A program made the position numbers and the translations under genes. Source: Desulfovibrio sp. An276 (GTDB taxonomy: Bacteria; Desulfobacterota; Desulfovibrionia; Desulfovibrionales; Desulfovibrionaceae). Taken from it: 64,000 bases of DNA. The DNA lies in the NCBI RefSeq assembly GCF_002159665.1, contig NZ_NFJC01000001.1, positions 248,001 to 312,000 on the forward strand, given 5' to 3'. The notes beneath the pieces are model-generated. The model was not told where the DNA came from, ran no database searches, and was given only the letters and a program-made list of their open reading frames with translations. Positions 13,784-21,332 of this stretch are shown piece after piece; position 1 is the first letter of the stretch; every line of letters begins with the position of its first letter.

Positions 13784-16468
13784 ATGTCTGATCTGCACTT
13801 TTCTCCGCGCCTTTTTCGCGTTTCCAAACCCCGCTTTTGGGGCAAATCCGGGCTTGTCCGCAGGCTGATGCTTTTTTGCCTGCCATTTCCCCTGATAATC
13901 CTGGTTGCGCTTTTTCTAATCACGCATCGCAACGTGGAAGAGAATCTCGCAAACGCAATCGCGCAAAACTCCTATATCCTCTCCCAGAGCATGGGAATTG
14001 CGCTATCCCAGACACTGCAGGAAACTCGCAACCAGATTGCAGTACTCGCAACCGGTTCGAACAGTTTCGAGGAACTCAGGCATCGCATCTGGCGCAGACT
14101 CGAAACCCTCAACGCCATGGGTGATGCACGCTTTTGCGAAGCGGCCTTTTTGGGGCTGGGACAATTGTCCAGCAAACGCTTCCTCTGGATCCAGGACAAG
14201 GGCAAGATGAGAGCCATTGACCCCGAGCAGATCGAAATACAGTCTGCCTCGCCCTTCCATCTTCCCCTGCGTCAGCCAGGCGAACACGAAGTTGTGCTCT
14301 CCATTCCCACAGAGGTCTCCTATTCCTTCAGCGATCCCGCCAACAAGACTCCGCAGACCCAGGTGACCCTGCAGCTCATGCGCTTTACCGCTCCTGTGAC
14401 ACTCTCGGACGGAACCTTTGCGGGGTACCTCATCCTCTCTGTGGATCTTGCCTGGTTGCGCGATACGATTTCTTCTTGCGCGGTAGCCATGCGCAAGGGG
14501 GAACAAACGCCTCTGACCTTTTTTGTGGACAACGCAGGCTGGATGATCTTCGAGACAGGGGCTCAAAAGGAGAACGGGCATTCCAGAGCAGCCGTCATCG
14601 ACATGGTCCGCTCGGGCTTCCAGGGCGATTTTGGCAGGGCAGGCTATGCCCCGGGCTTTCGCCCAGGAGCCGAGTACTATTCCTACTGGACCATGATGAA
14701 CCACATCCAGAAAAACGAGGCCGGCCAATTCCAGACAAGCAGGATTCCCTGGAACAAGGATGGCATTCCTGTCGAAACCGTCAGCTACGCACCGGTAACC
14801 TATATGTCCGGTGCCGAGGGACGCAGGGACATTGTGGGCGGCATAGTTGTTCTCGACACATCCTTTGCTGCCGCATCCCAGCGCTCCAAGCTCCACAGCC
14901 GCTATCTTGTGGCCTGTGCCGTTGCAGCCCTGCTTCTTTCCGTCTCCCTCTTTTTCATCGGCATGGCCATACGCAAAAGCCTAAGAACCCTTGGTCGCGA
15001 CATAGCCGAATCCACCTCCTCTGCCCTTGCAAAGCCCCTGCCCGACCGCAGCGCGCCGAAGGAGGTGCAGGAGGTGCGCGAATCGGTCAATCGCCTGCTC
15101 GAACAGCTGCGGAATCTTGAAGACGAGCGAGACATGGAAAATACCCTCGCCTCTGCCCGCATAGAGGTCGAGGAAGCGCACAACATGCCCACCGAAATTC
15201 CCGTTCCGCCGGACGGCATCATAGGCGTGAGCCTTGAGATGCGAAACCTGCGCCAGAACATCCTTCAGGCAGCCAAAGTCCAGGCAGACGTGCTCGTCAT
15301 GGGAGAAACCGGTACTGGCAAGGAACTGATCAGCCGCGCCATTCACATGCATTCTGCCAACAGCGAAGGCCCCTTCATGACCATCAACTGTGGTGCTCTC
15401 GATGAAGGCCTTCTCATGGACAGCCTTTTTGGTCACGTGAAGGGGGCCTACACCGAAGCGCGCGAGGCGCGCAAGGGTGCTTTCCTCACTGCCGAGGGTG
15501 GCACACTCATGCTCGACGAGATAGGCAACGCCTCCCCAAAGGTCCAGCAGGCTCTTTTGCGTGCTCTTTCCGACAGGCGCATCACCCCGCTTGGCTCGGA
15601 TACAAGTGTTCCCTTCAACACCAGGGTCATTGCAGCCACCAACGCCGACCTGCGCGAGGAAATACAAAAGGGGACCTTCAGGGAGGATCTCTATTTCCGC
15701 CTGGCTGTCATCACTATCCATACCATCCCCTTGCGCGAACACAAGATGGACATCCCCTATCTTGTAATGTTCTTCCTGCGCGAGGCTCGCGCTCAGGCCC
15801 ATTCAAACAAGCCCATTCCTCGTATGAGCAAGGGCGCCCTAAGCCAGCTCATGCACTACCACTGGCCAGGCAATGTGCGCGAGCTGAGCAATACCATTTT
15901 CCGCACTGCAGCCTTCTGCGACGGGGACATCATCCTGCCCCATCACCTGCATCTCGGAGCAGACTCTTCCCAGAACGACAAAAAGGGCAAATTGCGCAAA
16001 GGCAAGTCTTCCAAGGCCCAGCAGCCGGACGTAGCTGGCAGGAAGCAGGACGAAAAGGCTACCGACAACGTACTCCCGGCAGTTGTTCCCCAAACGCCAG
16101 CACCCGTCCCGGCTCCTCTCCCGGAATCCATTTCGGAAGCTGTGAAACCTGCTCCGACCAAGGTTGCTCCCGGGGAAGCAAACCCTGAACCCGCAAAAAG
16201 AGCGGAAGCCAGCGCAGAATTCCAGGACGGAAGAAAGGATATTTCCGAATTTCCGAGACTGCAGAAGCTTTTGCCAAAACTTACCGAGCTTGGCTCATTC
16301 AGCCGCAAGGACTATCAGGAGCTCGCTCAGGTTTCGGTGCGCACAGCCCAGTACGATCTGCAGCTCTATGTGGAGGAAGGCTATCTTGAGCGCAAGGGCA
16401 GAGGTCCTAGCCAGCGCTATCTTGTGGCAGGGGAACACGCTCCAAAATCCGAAATACTCCCGGATTAA
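13784..16468 (+). CDS. Membrane-anchored AAA+ (sigma54-activator-like) regulator with variant GAYTEA loop
   Basis: An 894-residue protein combining an extracytoplasmic sensor with a cytoplasmic AAA+ domain. Transmembrane segments at about 27-48 and 372-394 enclose about 320 residues resembling a double Cache-type sensor. A HAMP-like linker precedes the AAA+ domain: Walker A GETGTGKE (507-514), Walker B GGTLMLDE (572-579), WPGNVREL (694-701). The sigma54-contact loop is GAYTEA (554-559) rather than GAFTGA. Instead of a Fis helix-turn-helix there is a Pro/Ala/Lys-rich linker (about 730-825) and a C-terminal winged-helix-like segment (SFSRKDYQELAQVSVRTAQY). The ATG at 13784 was chosen over upstream codons. 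It is divergent from the TauE operon and probably controls it. Confidence 0.88.
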   Translation: MSDLHFSPRLFRVSKPRFWGKSGLVRRLMLFCLPFPLIILVALFLITHRNVEENLANAIAQNSYILSQSMGIALSQTLQETRNQIAVLATGSNSFEELRHRIWRRLETLNAMGDARFCEAAFLGLGQLSSKRFLWIQDKGKMRAIDPEQIEIQSASPFHLPLRQPGEHEVVLSIPTEVSYSFSDPANKTPQTQVTLQLMRFTAPVTLSDGTFAGYLILSVDLAWLRDTISSCAVAMRKGEQTPLTFFVDNAGWMIFETGAQKENGHSRAAVIDMVRSGFQGDFGRAGYAPGFRPGAEYYSYWTMMNHIQKNEAGQFQTSRIPWNKDGIPVETVSYAPVTYMSGAEGRRDIVGGIVVLDTSFAAASQRSKLHSRYLVACAVAALLLSVSLFFIGMAIRKSLRTLGRDIAESTSSALAKPLPDRSAPKEVQEVRESVNRLLEQLRNLEDERDMENTLASARIEVEEAHNMPTEIPVPPDGIIGVSLEMRNLRQNILQAAKVQADVLVMGETGTGKELISRAIHMHSANSEGPFMTINCGALDEGLLMDSLFGHVKGAYTEAREARKGAFLTAEGGTLMLDEIGNASPKVQQALLRALSDRRITPLGSDTSVPFNTRVIAATNADLREEIQKGTFREDLYFRLAVITIHTIPLREHKMDIPYLVMFFLREARAQAHSNKPIPRMSKGALSQLMHYHWPGNVRELSNTIFRTAAFCDGDIILPHHLHLGADSSQNDKKGKLRKGKSSKAQQPDVAGRKQDEKATDNVLPAVVPQTPAPVPAPLPESISEAVKPAPTKVAPGEANPEPAKRAEASAEFQDGRKDISEFPRLQKLLPKLTELGSFSRKDYQELAQVSVRTAQYDLQLYVEEGYLERKGRGPSQRYLVAGEHAPKSEILPD

Positions 16469-16502
16469 CCTGCAGGACCAATCAGAGAGCAGATGGGAGA
16501 GT

Positions 16503-17183
16503 CTAATATTCCATGGCTCCATCCTGGCTTGCATCGTACAGGGATGCCGAGACAATCTCTTTTTCCGGCAGGGCACGCACCTGCTGCACGGCACGGACAA
16601 GCTCTTCCCTGTCCTTTACTGCAAGTCTTCCCAGATCCCCGTCCTCAAAAAAGGTGAGCGCCTGCAGGGCTGCCCTGGGAGCAAAGGCCGAGCCATAGAG
16701 AGCCCTTGCTCCTGCAAGGCCATCCGCAAGGCTCAAGCCAGCGCGCAGGAGGGCTGCCATATCAAAGTAGTCCTTCCACTGTGCCCTTTGCGTCACTACC
16801 GCAAGCTTGAGCGCCAGCAAATCCTCAAGGCAGGCAAGCTGTATCCCGTATTTTCTGTCTACAACCGGCCTTCCCAGACGCCCAATGCCAATGCCACCGA
16901 AGAAGGACAGATAGACACCCTCTTCCGTTTTCAGGGACAGGGTATTTCTCTCATCCTGAACTATGGCTCCTCTTGCTCTAGCTGGCAGCATCTCAAGGAG
17001 CTTCGTCTTCTCGAAGTCGCAGGATGTGAAGAAATCGAAATCAAGGGATGTTCTGTGTTCGAGCTGCAGGGCTATTGCTGTTCCCCCATAGAGGACAAAT
17101 CCAAATTGCGAGACGGGCCCAAGCTCTGCCCAAAGCCCCTGCTGACTCTTTGGGAGAATCTCGTAGTGGAGCGTTGTCGTCAT
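16503..17183 (-). CDS. AbiEii/AbiGii-type nucleotidyltransferase (toxin-like)
   Basis: A 226-residue protein of the DUF1814/AbiEii family of DNA-polymerase-beta-like nucleotidyltransferases, found as toxins of type IV toxin-antitoxin and abortive-infection systems. The core motif is visible: YGGTAIALQLEHRTSLDFDF, with GG-T at 33-35 and the Asp pair at 48 and 50. The CLEDLLALKL and DYFDMAALL helices typical of the family follow. The ATG overlaps the stop of the preceding DUF6922-like gene by four bases (ATGA), indicating translational coupling. Related genes can act outside phage defence; I infer the toxin role from family and pairing only. Confidence 0.85.
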   Translation of the reverse strand: MTTTLHYEILPKSQQGLWAELGPVSQFGFVLYGGTAIALQLEHRTSLDFDFFTSCDFEKTKLLEMLPARARGAIVQDERNTLSLKTEEGVYLSFFGGIGIGRLGRPVVDRKYGIQLACLEDLLALKLAVVTQRAQWKDYFDMAALLRAGLSLADGLAGARALYGSAFAPRAALQALTFFEDGDLGRLAVKDREELVRAVQQVRALPEKEIVSASLYDASQDGAMEY

Positions 17184-17512
17184 GAAAACCTCCGTACAGG
17201 CAATGGCGGCACCTCGCCCACACTTGTGTCTGCCACCATGTAGTGCCAGTAGTGCCAGGGCCTTTGTGTGAACTGCCCTGCCTGCGCATGCTCAAGGACC
17301 CAGCGCAGGCGCTCCTTTCCCAGGGCTTCCAGAAGGCGCATGCTGTCCTCGAAGGTCCCCAGCTGCATGACCTGCGCTATCAGCATATCCGGCCTTTGCA
17401 GCGTCATTTCTGGAGTCTTCCACCAAATGTAGTTTGCCAGGGAGCGTAGAATTTTCATTTCCCGCTCGCCAAGGCGCAAAGCCTCGAATATCTTCCTTTC
17501 GCACTCGTCCAT
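17180..17512 (-). CDS. DUF6922-like partner of AbiEii protein (putative antitoxin)
   Basis: A 110-residue protein with the pattern YIWWKTPEM followed by IAQVMQLGTFEDSMRLLEAL and WHYWHYM, as in the small helical DUF6922-type proteins that precede AbiEii-family genes. The ATG at 17512 was chosen because upstream frame content is out-of-frame proC region; an AGAGG lies before it. The stop overlaps the downstream start by four bases. It has no clear helix-turn-helix, so if it is an antitoxin the mechanism is not evident from sequence. Confidence 0.72.
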   Translation of the reverse strand: MDECERKIFEALRLGEREMKILRSLANYIWWKTPEMTLQRPDMLIAQVMQLGTFEDSMRLLEALGKERLRWVLEHAQAGQFTQRPWHYWHYMVADTSVGEVPPLPVRRFS

Positions 17513-17601
17513 GCGTGTTCCGATGTTGCCTCTTTTTGCGTGCAGCGGAACCGGAGTCCCGCTACACGTCCTTCTGTTGGCGCCGCTGCTGCAAGGGCAC
17601 C

Positions 17602-18402
17602 CTAGTCTTCCATCTCTCGTCCGCGCTCGTTGGCCTTCAACACCGCCCGCCCAAGCTTTGCGGAAAGGCCTTCCTCGTTCATGGCGTTCACCCCGGCAAT
17701 GGTGAGGCCAGCAGGCGAGCACACGTTGTCGCGCATGGCCATGAGGTGTTCTGCGGAATTTTCCGCTGCCATCTTCGCACATCCTGCAAAGAGTTCCGTC
17801 ACCATACTGCGACTCTGGGCATGGGAAAAGCCCAGGGTGACGCCTGCCATGACAAGGCCCTCCATGAGATCGAAGACATAGGCAGGCCCGGCACCTATGA
17901 GGGCCGAGAAGGGGGTGAACTGCTCTTCTGTCAGTTCCAGGCACAGGCCAAGGTCCGCGAAGATCCCCTTCACGCACTCCTTCTCTTTTTCCCCGGCCTT
18001 CTTGTCAAAGCACAGGGCAAAGACGCCACGGCTGACCATGGCAGGCGTGTTCGGCATGCACCGAACCACAGTGCAGCAATTGTCCGCAGCCTTTTTCAAG
18101 GTCTTCAGGCTTGTGCCGGCAGCGATGGAAACAAGGATTTTGCCGGAAAGAAGCTTCTTGTCGAGGCTCTCTATGACATCCTCTATCTGATAGGGCTTGA
18201 CCCCAAGGATCAAAACAGAACTCTTGCGCACAAGATCATTGGCGTCCGTAGCAGCCTCAACTCCCATTTCAAGCAGCGGATCGAGTCTTTTCATGGTTCT
18301 TGTCCAGCCAATAAGGCTGTACTTTCCAGTAGCAGCCAGCCCCTTGAGGATGGCGCCGCCCATATTGCCGCAACCAAGAATACCCACACAAAGCTCTGCC
18401 AT
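17602..18402 (-). CDS. proC: Pyrroline-5-carboxylate reductase
   Basis: Last step of proline biosynthesis: NAD(P)H-dependent reduction of pyrroline-5-carboxylate in the cytoplasm. The 266-residue length is normal. The Rossmann motif GILGCGNMGGAI is at residues 7-18. The ILGVKPYQIEDV and RCMPNTPAMV segments and the C-terminal family signature (SPAGLTIAGVNAM) are present. A GGAGG site precedes the ATG at 18402. A perfect 13-bp stem-loop (18421-18450) sits just ahead of that ribosome site. Confidence 0.95.
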   Translation of the reverse strand: MAELCVGILGCGNMGGAILKGLAATGKYSLIGWTRTMKRLDPLLEMGVEAATDANDLVRKSSVLILGVKPYQIEDVIESLDKKLLSGKILVSIAAGTSLKTLKKAADNCCTVVRCMPNTPAMVSRGVFALCFDKKAGEKEKECVKGIFADLGLCLELTEEQFTPFSALIGAGPAYVFDLMEGLVMAGVTLGFSHAQSRSMVTELFAGCAKMAAENSAEHLMAMRDNVCSPAGLTIAGVNAMNEEGLSAKLGRAVLKANERGREMED

Positions 18403-18420
18403 TTTTGTCCTCCACTATGA

Positions 18421-18450
18421 CAATGCCTGCCGCGATTGCGGCAGGCATTG
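18421..18450. other. Perfect 13-bp stem-loop ahead of the proC ribosome site
   Basis: CAATGCCTGCCGC, a GATT loop, then the exact reverse complement. It lies between the protease stop (18489) and proC start (18402). There is no T run on the minus strand, so it is not a standard terminator for the upstream gene. A role in mRNA stability or translation control is possible. Confidence 0.6.
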
Positions 18451-18488
18451 ATCTGTCTTGCGGTATTTTTGTCCGGGCTGTTCCCGAA

Positions 18489-19838
18489 CTACTTGTTCTT
18501 TATGGCCTGCATGCTCGGCAGACCCTTTACTATCTGCAGGGCAAGGCGCAGCTGATTGTCCTTTGCAAGCTGCTCCTTCGTCTGCTTGTCTTCGCTCTTC
18601 TTCTCTGCGTTTGGCGCATCACCCTCGGCATTGCTGTTTTCCAGATGGCGGTTCAGGTCTGCCTCGCGCAAAAGGAAGCGATTTTCCTTGTCCTTGTCCG
18701 AAGGCATTTCAAAGGGAATCTCTATGTCCGGAGAAACACCTTCTGCCTGAATGGATCTGTTGTCCGGGGTATAGTAGAGGGCGACCGTGAGCTTGAGGCC
18801 CGAACCGTCTGCCAAGGGAATGATGTTCTGCACAGAACCCTTGCCAAAGGAGCGTTCGCCCACAATGGCAGCCCTGTGCTGATCCTTCAGGGCTCCTGCC
18901 ACGATTTCCGATGCGGATGCAGAGCCTGCGTTGATAAGAACAACCATGGGAGCTTCAACATCCGTGGGCTGGGCCTGAGCCGTGTACACGCGTTCGGTCA
19001 CGTTGCTTCTGCCCTTGATGGAAACAATGGTTCCCTTTTGCAGGAAGAGATCCGAAACACTCACTGCCTGGCTGAGAAGACCGCCGGGGTTGTTGCGCAA
19101 ATCAAGCACAATACCCTTGATGCCTGTCTTGCCGGCTTCTTTCTTTGCTTTGGCAAAAGCCTCGATGAGCTCGTCCGTGGTCTTTTCCGAGAAGCGGGTC
19201 ACACGGATCCAGTAGTAGCCGTCCTCCAGCTTCTTGCTCTTGACGCTGACAATGGGAATTGCCCCGCGCACAATGCTCAAGGAAACGGGTTCCCTGCCAT
19301 TGGTGTGCAGGATGGAAAGCTCGACCTTGGTTCCCTTGGGGCCGCGAATGCGCGAAACCACGTCCTGCAGGGTCATTTCCTGGGTCGACTGGCCGTTGAT
19401 GGTCAGGATGATGTCGCCGGTCTTCATGCCGGCGTTGAAGGCAGGGGTGTCCTCGATGGGGGCAACCACTGTCACCTGGCCGTTTTCCATGGCAATTTCC
19501 ACGCCAATGCCGAAAAACTCGCCCGACGTGGTTTCCTGCATTTCCTTGTATTCGTCTGCGCTCATGAAGGAGGAATGCGGATCCAGCCCCTGCAGCATCC
19601 CCTTGATGGCTCCATCGACAAGTTCTGCCTGACCTATGTCGTTCACGTAGGAACGTTCAACTATGTCGAGGACCTGTCCGAAACGGCGCAGGGCGTCGAA
19701 TTTGCTCAAGGGCTGCTGTTTGCCCTCGTTCTGAGCCTGCTTTGTCGCTGCAGGCTGTGCCCCTGCGGGCACAGGCATGCTGCAGCCGCAGCACAAGATA
19801 AGCAGCAGGAGACAAACCCCTGCAAGGCGGTGTCGCAT
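18489..19838 (-). CDS. S41-family carboxyl-terminal processing peptidase (lipoprotein)
   Basis: Periplasmic serine protease of the CtpA/Prc family, 449 residues. The signal peptide ends in a lipobox-like LCCGC. A PDZ domain occupies about 105-185 (FFGIGVEI, VVAPIEDTPAFNAGMKTGD). The S41 catalytic core follows with the nucleophile in NAGSASASEIVAG and the lysine in GKGSVQ. The C-terminus is charged. The ATG at 19838 has GGAGG eight bases upstream; the longer frame is rejected. Members trim the C-termini of envelope proteins and regulate murein hydrolases. It precedes proC on the same strand. Confidence 0.93.
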   Translation of the reverse strand: MRHRLAGVCLLLLILCCGCSMPVPAGAQPAATKQAQNEGKQQPLSKFDALRRFGQVLDIVERSYVNDIGQAELVDGAIKGMLQGLDPHSSFMSADEYKEMQETTSGEFFGIGVEIAMENGQVTVVAPIEDTPAFNAGMKTGDIILTINGQSTQEMTLQDVVSRIRGPKGTKVELSILHTNGREPVSLSIVRGAIPIVSVKSKKLEDGYYWIRVTRFSEKTTDELIEAFAKAKKEAGKTGIKGIVLDLRNNPGGLLSQAVSVSDLFLQKGTIVSIKGRSNVTERVYTAQAQPTDVEAPMVVLINAGSASASEIVAGALKDQHRAAIVGERSFGKGSVQNIIPLADGSGLKLTVALYYTPDNRSIQAEGVSPDIEIPFEMPSDKDKENRFLLREADLNRHLENSNAEGDAPNAEKKSEDKQTKEQLAKDNQLRLALQIVKGLPSMQAIKNK

Positions 19839-19927
19839 GAAGCTATCCTCCAGAAAAATGTTGCCGCATCGTGCCTTTTTTCCCTGCAAAAGGCAATGAG
19901 AAAGCAGACTTCCGCTAAAGGGAACCC

Positions 19928-19966
19928 AAAAAAGGGAGCGCCTTCGGAAAAACCGAAAACACTCCC
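19928..19966 (-). terminator. Terminator after rubrerythrin
   Basis: On the minus strand GGGAG pairs with CTCCC and an inner TTCGG pairs with CCGAA, followed by six T. It lies 52 bases after the rubrerythrin stop and before the protease start. Confidence 0.75.
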
Positions 19967-20017
19967 TCTTTCATTCAGAATATGGGCCTTGCGGCCGGAA
20001 AGGAATCTATCCCGAGG

Positions 20018-20509
20018 TTAGTCAACCTTGATGAAGGAAGAACCCTTGGCGCCGCACACGGGACAGGCACCGTCAAAGGGACCTTCGTGGGTGTAGCCGC
20101 ACACGGGGCAGATGTAGTAGTCACCGGTGAAGGCGTTGGCGTCCTCGATGGCCTTCTTGTAGAGCTTGGCATGCACTTCTTCCACCTTGTTGGCGAAATC
20201 AAAGTACTTTGCCACCTTCTCGTTGCCTTCTTCCAAGGCTTCCTTGTACATTTCGGGATACATCTTGGTGAATTCGTAGGTTTCACCCTCAAGAGCGTCC
20301 TTCAGATTGGCAGCGGTGTCACCGATCTTGCCGGCATTGCGCAGATGGGCATGGGCGTGAATGGTCTCGGCGGCTGCGGCTGCACGGAACAGCTTGGCAA
20401 TCTGGGCCTTGCCTTCCTGATCTGCCACCTTTGCGTAGGCAAGGTACTTGCGGTTGGCCTGGCTCTCGCCTGCAAAGGCGTCCATCAAATTTTTCTCGGT
20501 CTTGCTCAT
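20018..20509 (-). CDS. rbr: Rubrerythrin
   Basis: Non-haem iron peroxidase protecting anaerobes from hydrogen peroxide. The 163 residues comprise a ferritin-like diiron four-helix domain (Glu residues in DAFAGESQANRKY and AAAETIHAHAH, then EGETYEFTKMYPEMY and NKVEEVHAKLY) and a C-terminal rubredoxin-type site (CPVCGYTHEG, CPVCGAKG). The ATG at 20509 has AGAGAGG upstream. It is transcribed alone, ended by a terminator at 19928-19966. An 8-bp inverted repeat upstream (20558-20582) may be a peroxide-regulator operator. Confidence 0.95.
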   Translation of the reverse strand: MSKTEKNLMDAFAGESQANRKYLAYAKVADQEGKAQIAKLFRAAAAAETIHAHAHLRNAGKIGDTAANLKDALEGETYEFTKMYPEMYKEALEEGNEKVAKYFDFANKVEEVHAKLYKKAIEDANAFTGDYYICPVCGYTHEGPFDGACPVCGAKGSSFIKVD

Positions 20510-20557
20510 AATGGTAAACCTCTCTTCACAAGGGTATTTGAAAATTATTGATAATAG

Positions 20558-20582
20558 TTGTCTGTTTGCCACAGACAGACAA
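20558..20582. promoter_or_regulatory. Inverted repeat upstream of rubrerythrin
   Basis: TTGTCTGT and ACAGACAA form a perfect 8-bp inverted repeat around a 9-base spacer, 49-73 bases upstream of the rubrerythrin ATG and about 100 bases before the divergent YigZ-type gene. It is placed as an operator would be; the regulator is not known. Confidence 0.5.
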
Positions 20583-20680
20583 TATCTAATGCCCAAATTT
20601 CTTCTGTAAAGGGGCAGATTGCAAAATTTTGTGTGACAGGGCACAAAAGGGCTTCTTCCCTCCTACATTTTCTGCATCTT

Positions 20681-21310
20681 ATGACACAAGAGACGACATC
20701 CCTCATACCTGCGCTTGCGATGGGAGAGCTGCACGAAACCTCTCTCCTTATAAAGAAAAGCCGCTTCATCACCCATATAGGACACTGTTCCAGCGTGGCC
20801 GAGGCGAAGGACGGCATCGAGGCCGTCCGCAGCACCTACGCCGACGCAACCCACAACTGTTGGGCCTTTGTGGCCTGCCCTGCCGGCTCAAGCGCCCAGG
20901 TTGGCTGCAGCGATGATGGGGAACCTCACGGAACAGCTGGACGGCCCATGCTCACAACCCTGCTGCACTCAAACGTTGGAGAGCTTTTTTGCGTGGTCAC
21001 CCGCTACTTCGGAGGCATCAAGCTTGGCACAGGGGGCCTTGTCCGCGCCTATCAGCAAAGCGTTGCCCTCTGCCTCGAAAACCTTCCTGTCTGCGCCAAG
21101 ACAGAACTTGCCAGCCTCAAGGTGGAAATAGCCTACGCGGACAGCGACAGGGTACACCGCCTGTTGCCAGCTCATGCGGCAAATATTATTGGAGAGGAGT
21201 TTGCTTCCTCCATGGTTCTTTCCCTGGAAATGCCGGCAGACAGGAGAGACGAACTCACTCTTGCCCTTGCAGAGTGCACCAACGGCAGGGCCAGAATACT
21301 TCCGGATTGA
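20681..21310 (+). CDS. IMPACT/YigZ family protein
   Basis: A 209-residue protein of the UPF0029/YigZ family. The N-terminal IMPACT domain shows KKSRFITHIGH, ATHNCWAFV, SDDGEPHGTAGRPML and TRYFGGIKLGTGGLVRAY, the family signature. A C-terminal ferredoxin-like DUF1949-type segment follows (LPAHAANIIGEEF). Family members are linked to ribosome or translation regulation, but the bacterial role is not settled. The ATG at 20681 is the first plausible start; no strong ribosome site is seen, and an ATG at 20720 is an alternative. The stop is 22 bases before the DUF262 gene. Confidence 0.92.
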   Translation: MTQETTSLIPALAMGELHETSLLIKKSRFITHIGHCSSVAEAKDGIEAVRSTYADATHNCWAFVACPAGSSAQVGCSDDGEPHGTAGRPMLTTLLHSNVGELFCVVTRYFGGIKLGTGGLVRAYQQSVALCLENLPVCAKTELASLKVEIAYADSDRVHRLLPAHAANIIGEEFASSMVLSLEMPADRRDELTLALAECTNGRARILPD

Positions 21311-21332
21311 GACATTTGATGAGGATCTTGTC

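Noticed and set aside
18405-20021. Plus-strand open frame (about 538 codons)
   Set aside because: Antisense to the S41 protease with its catalytic motifs; no supporting signal.
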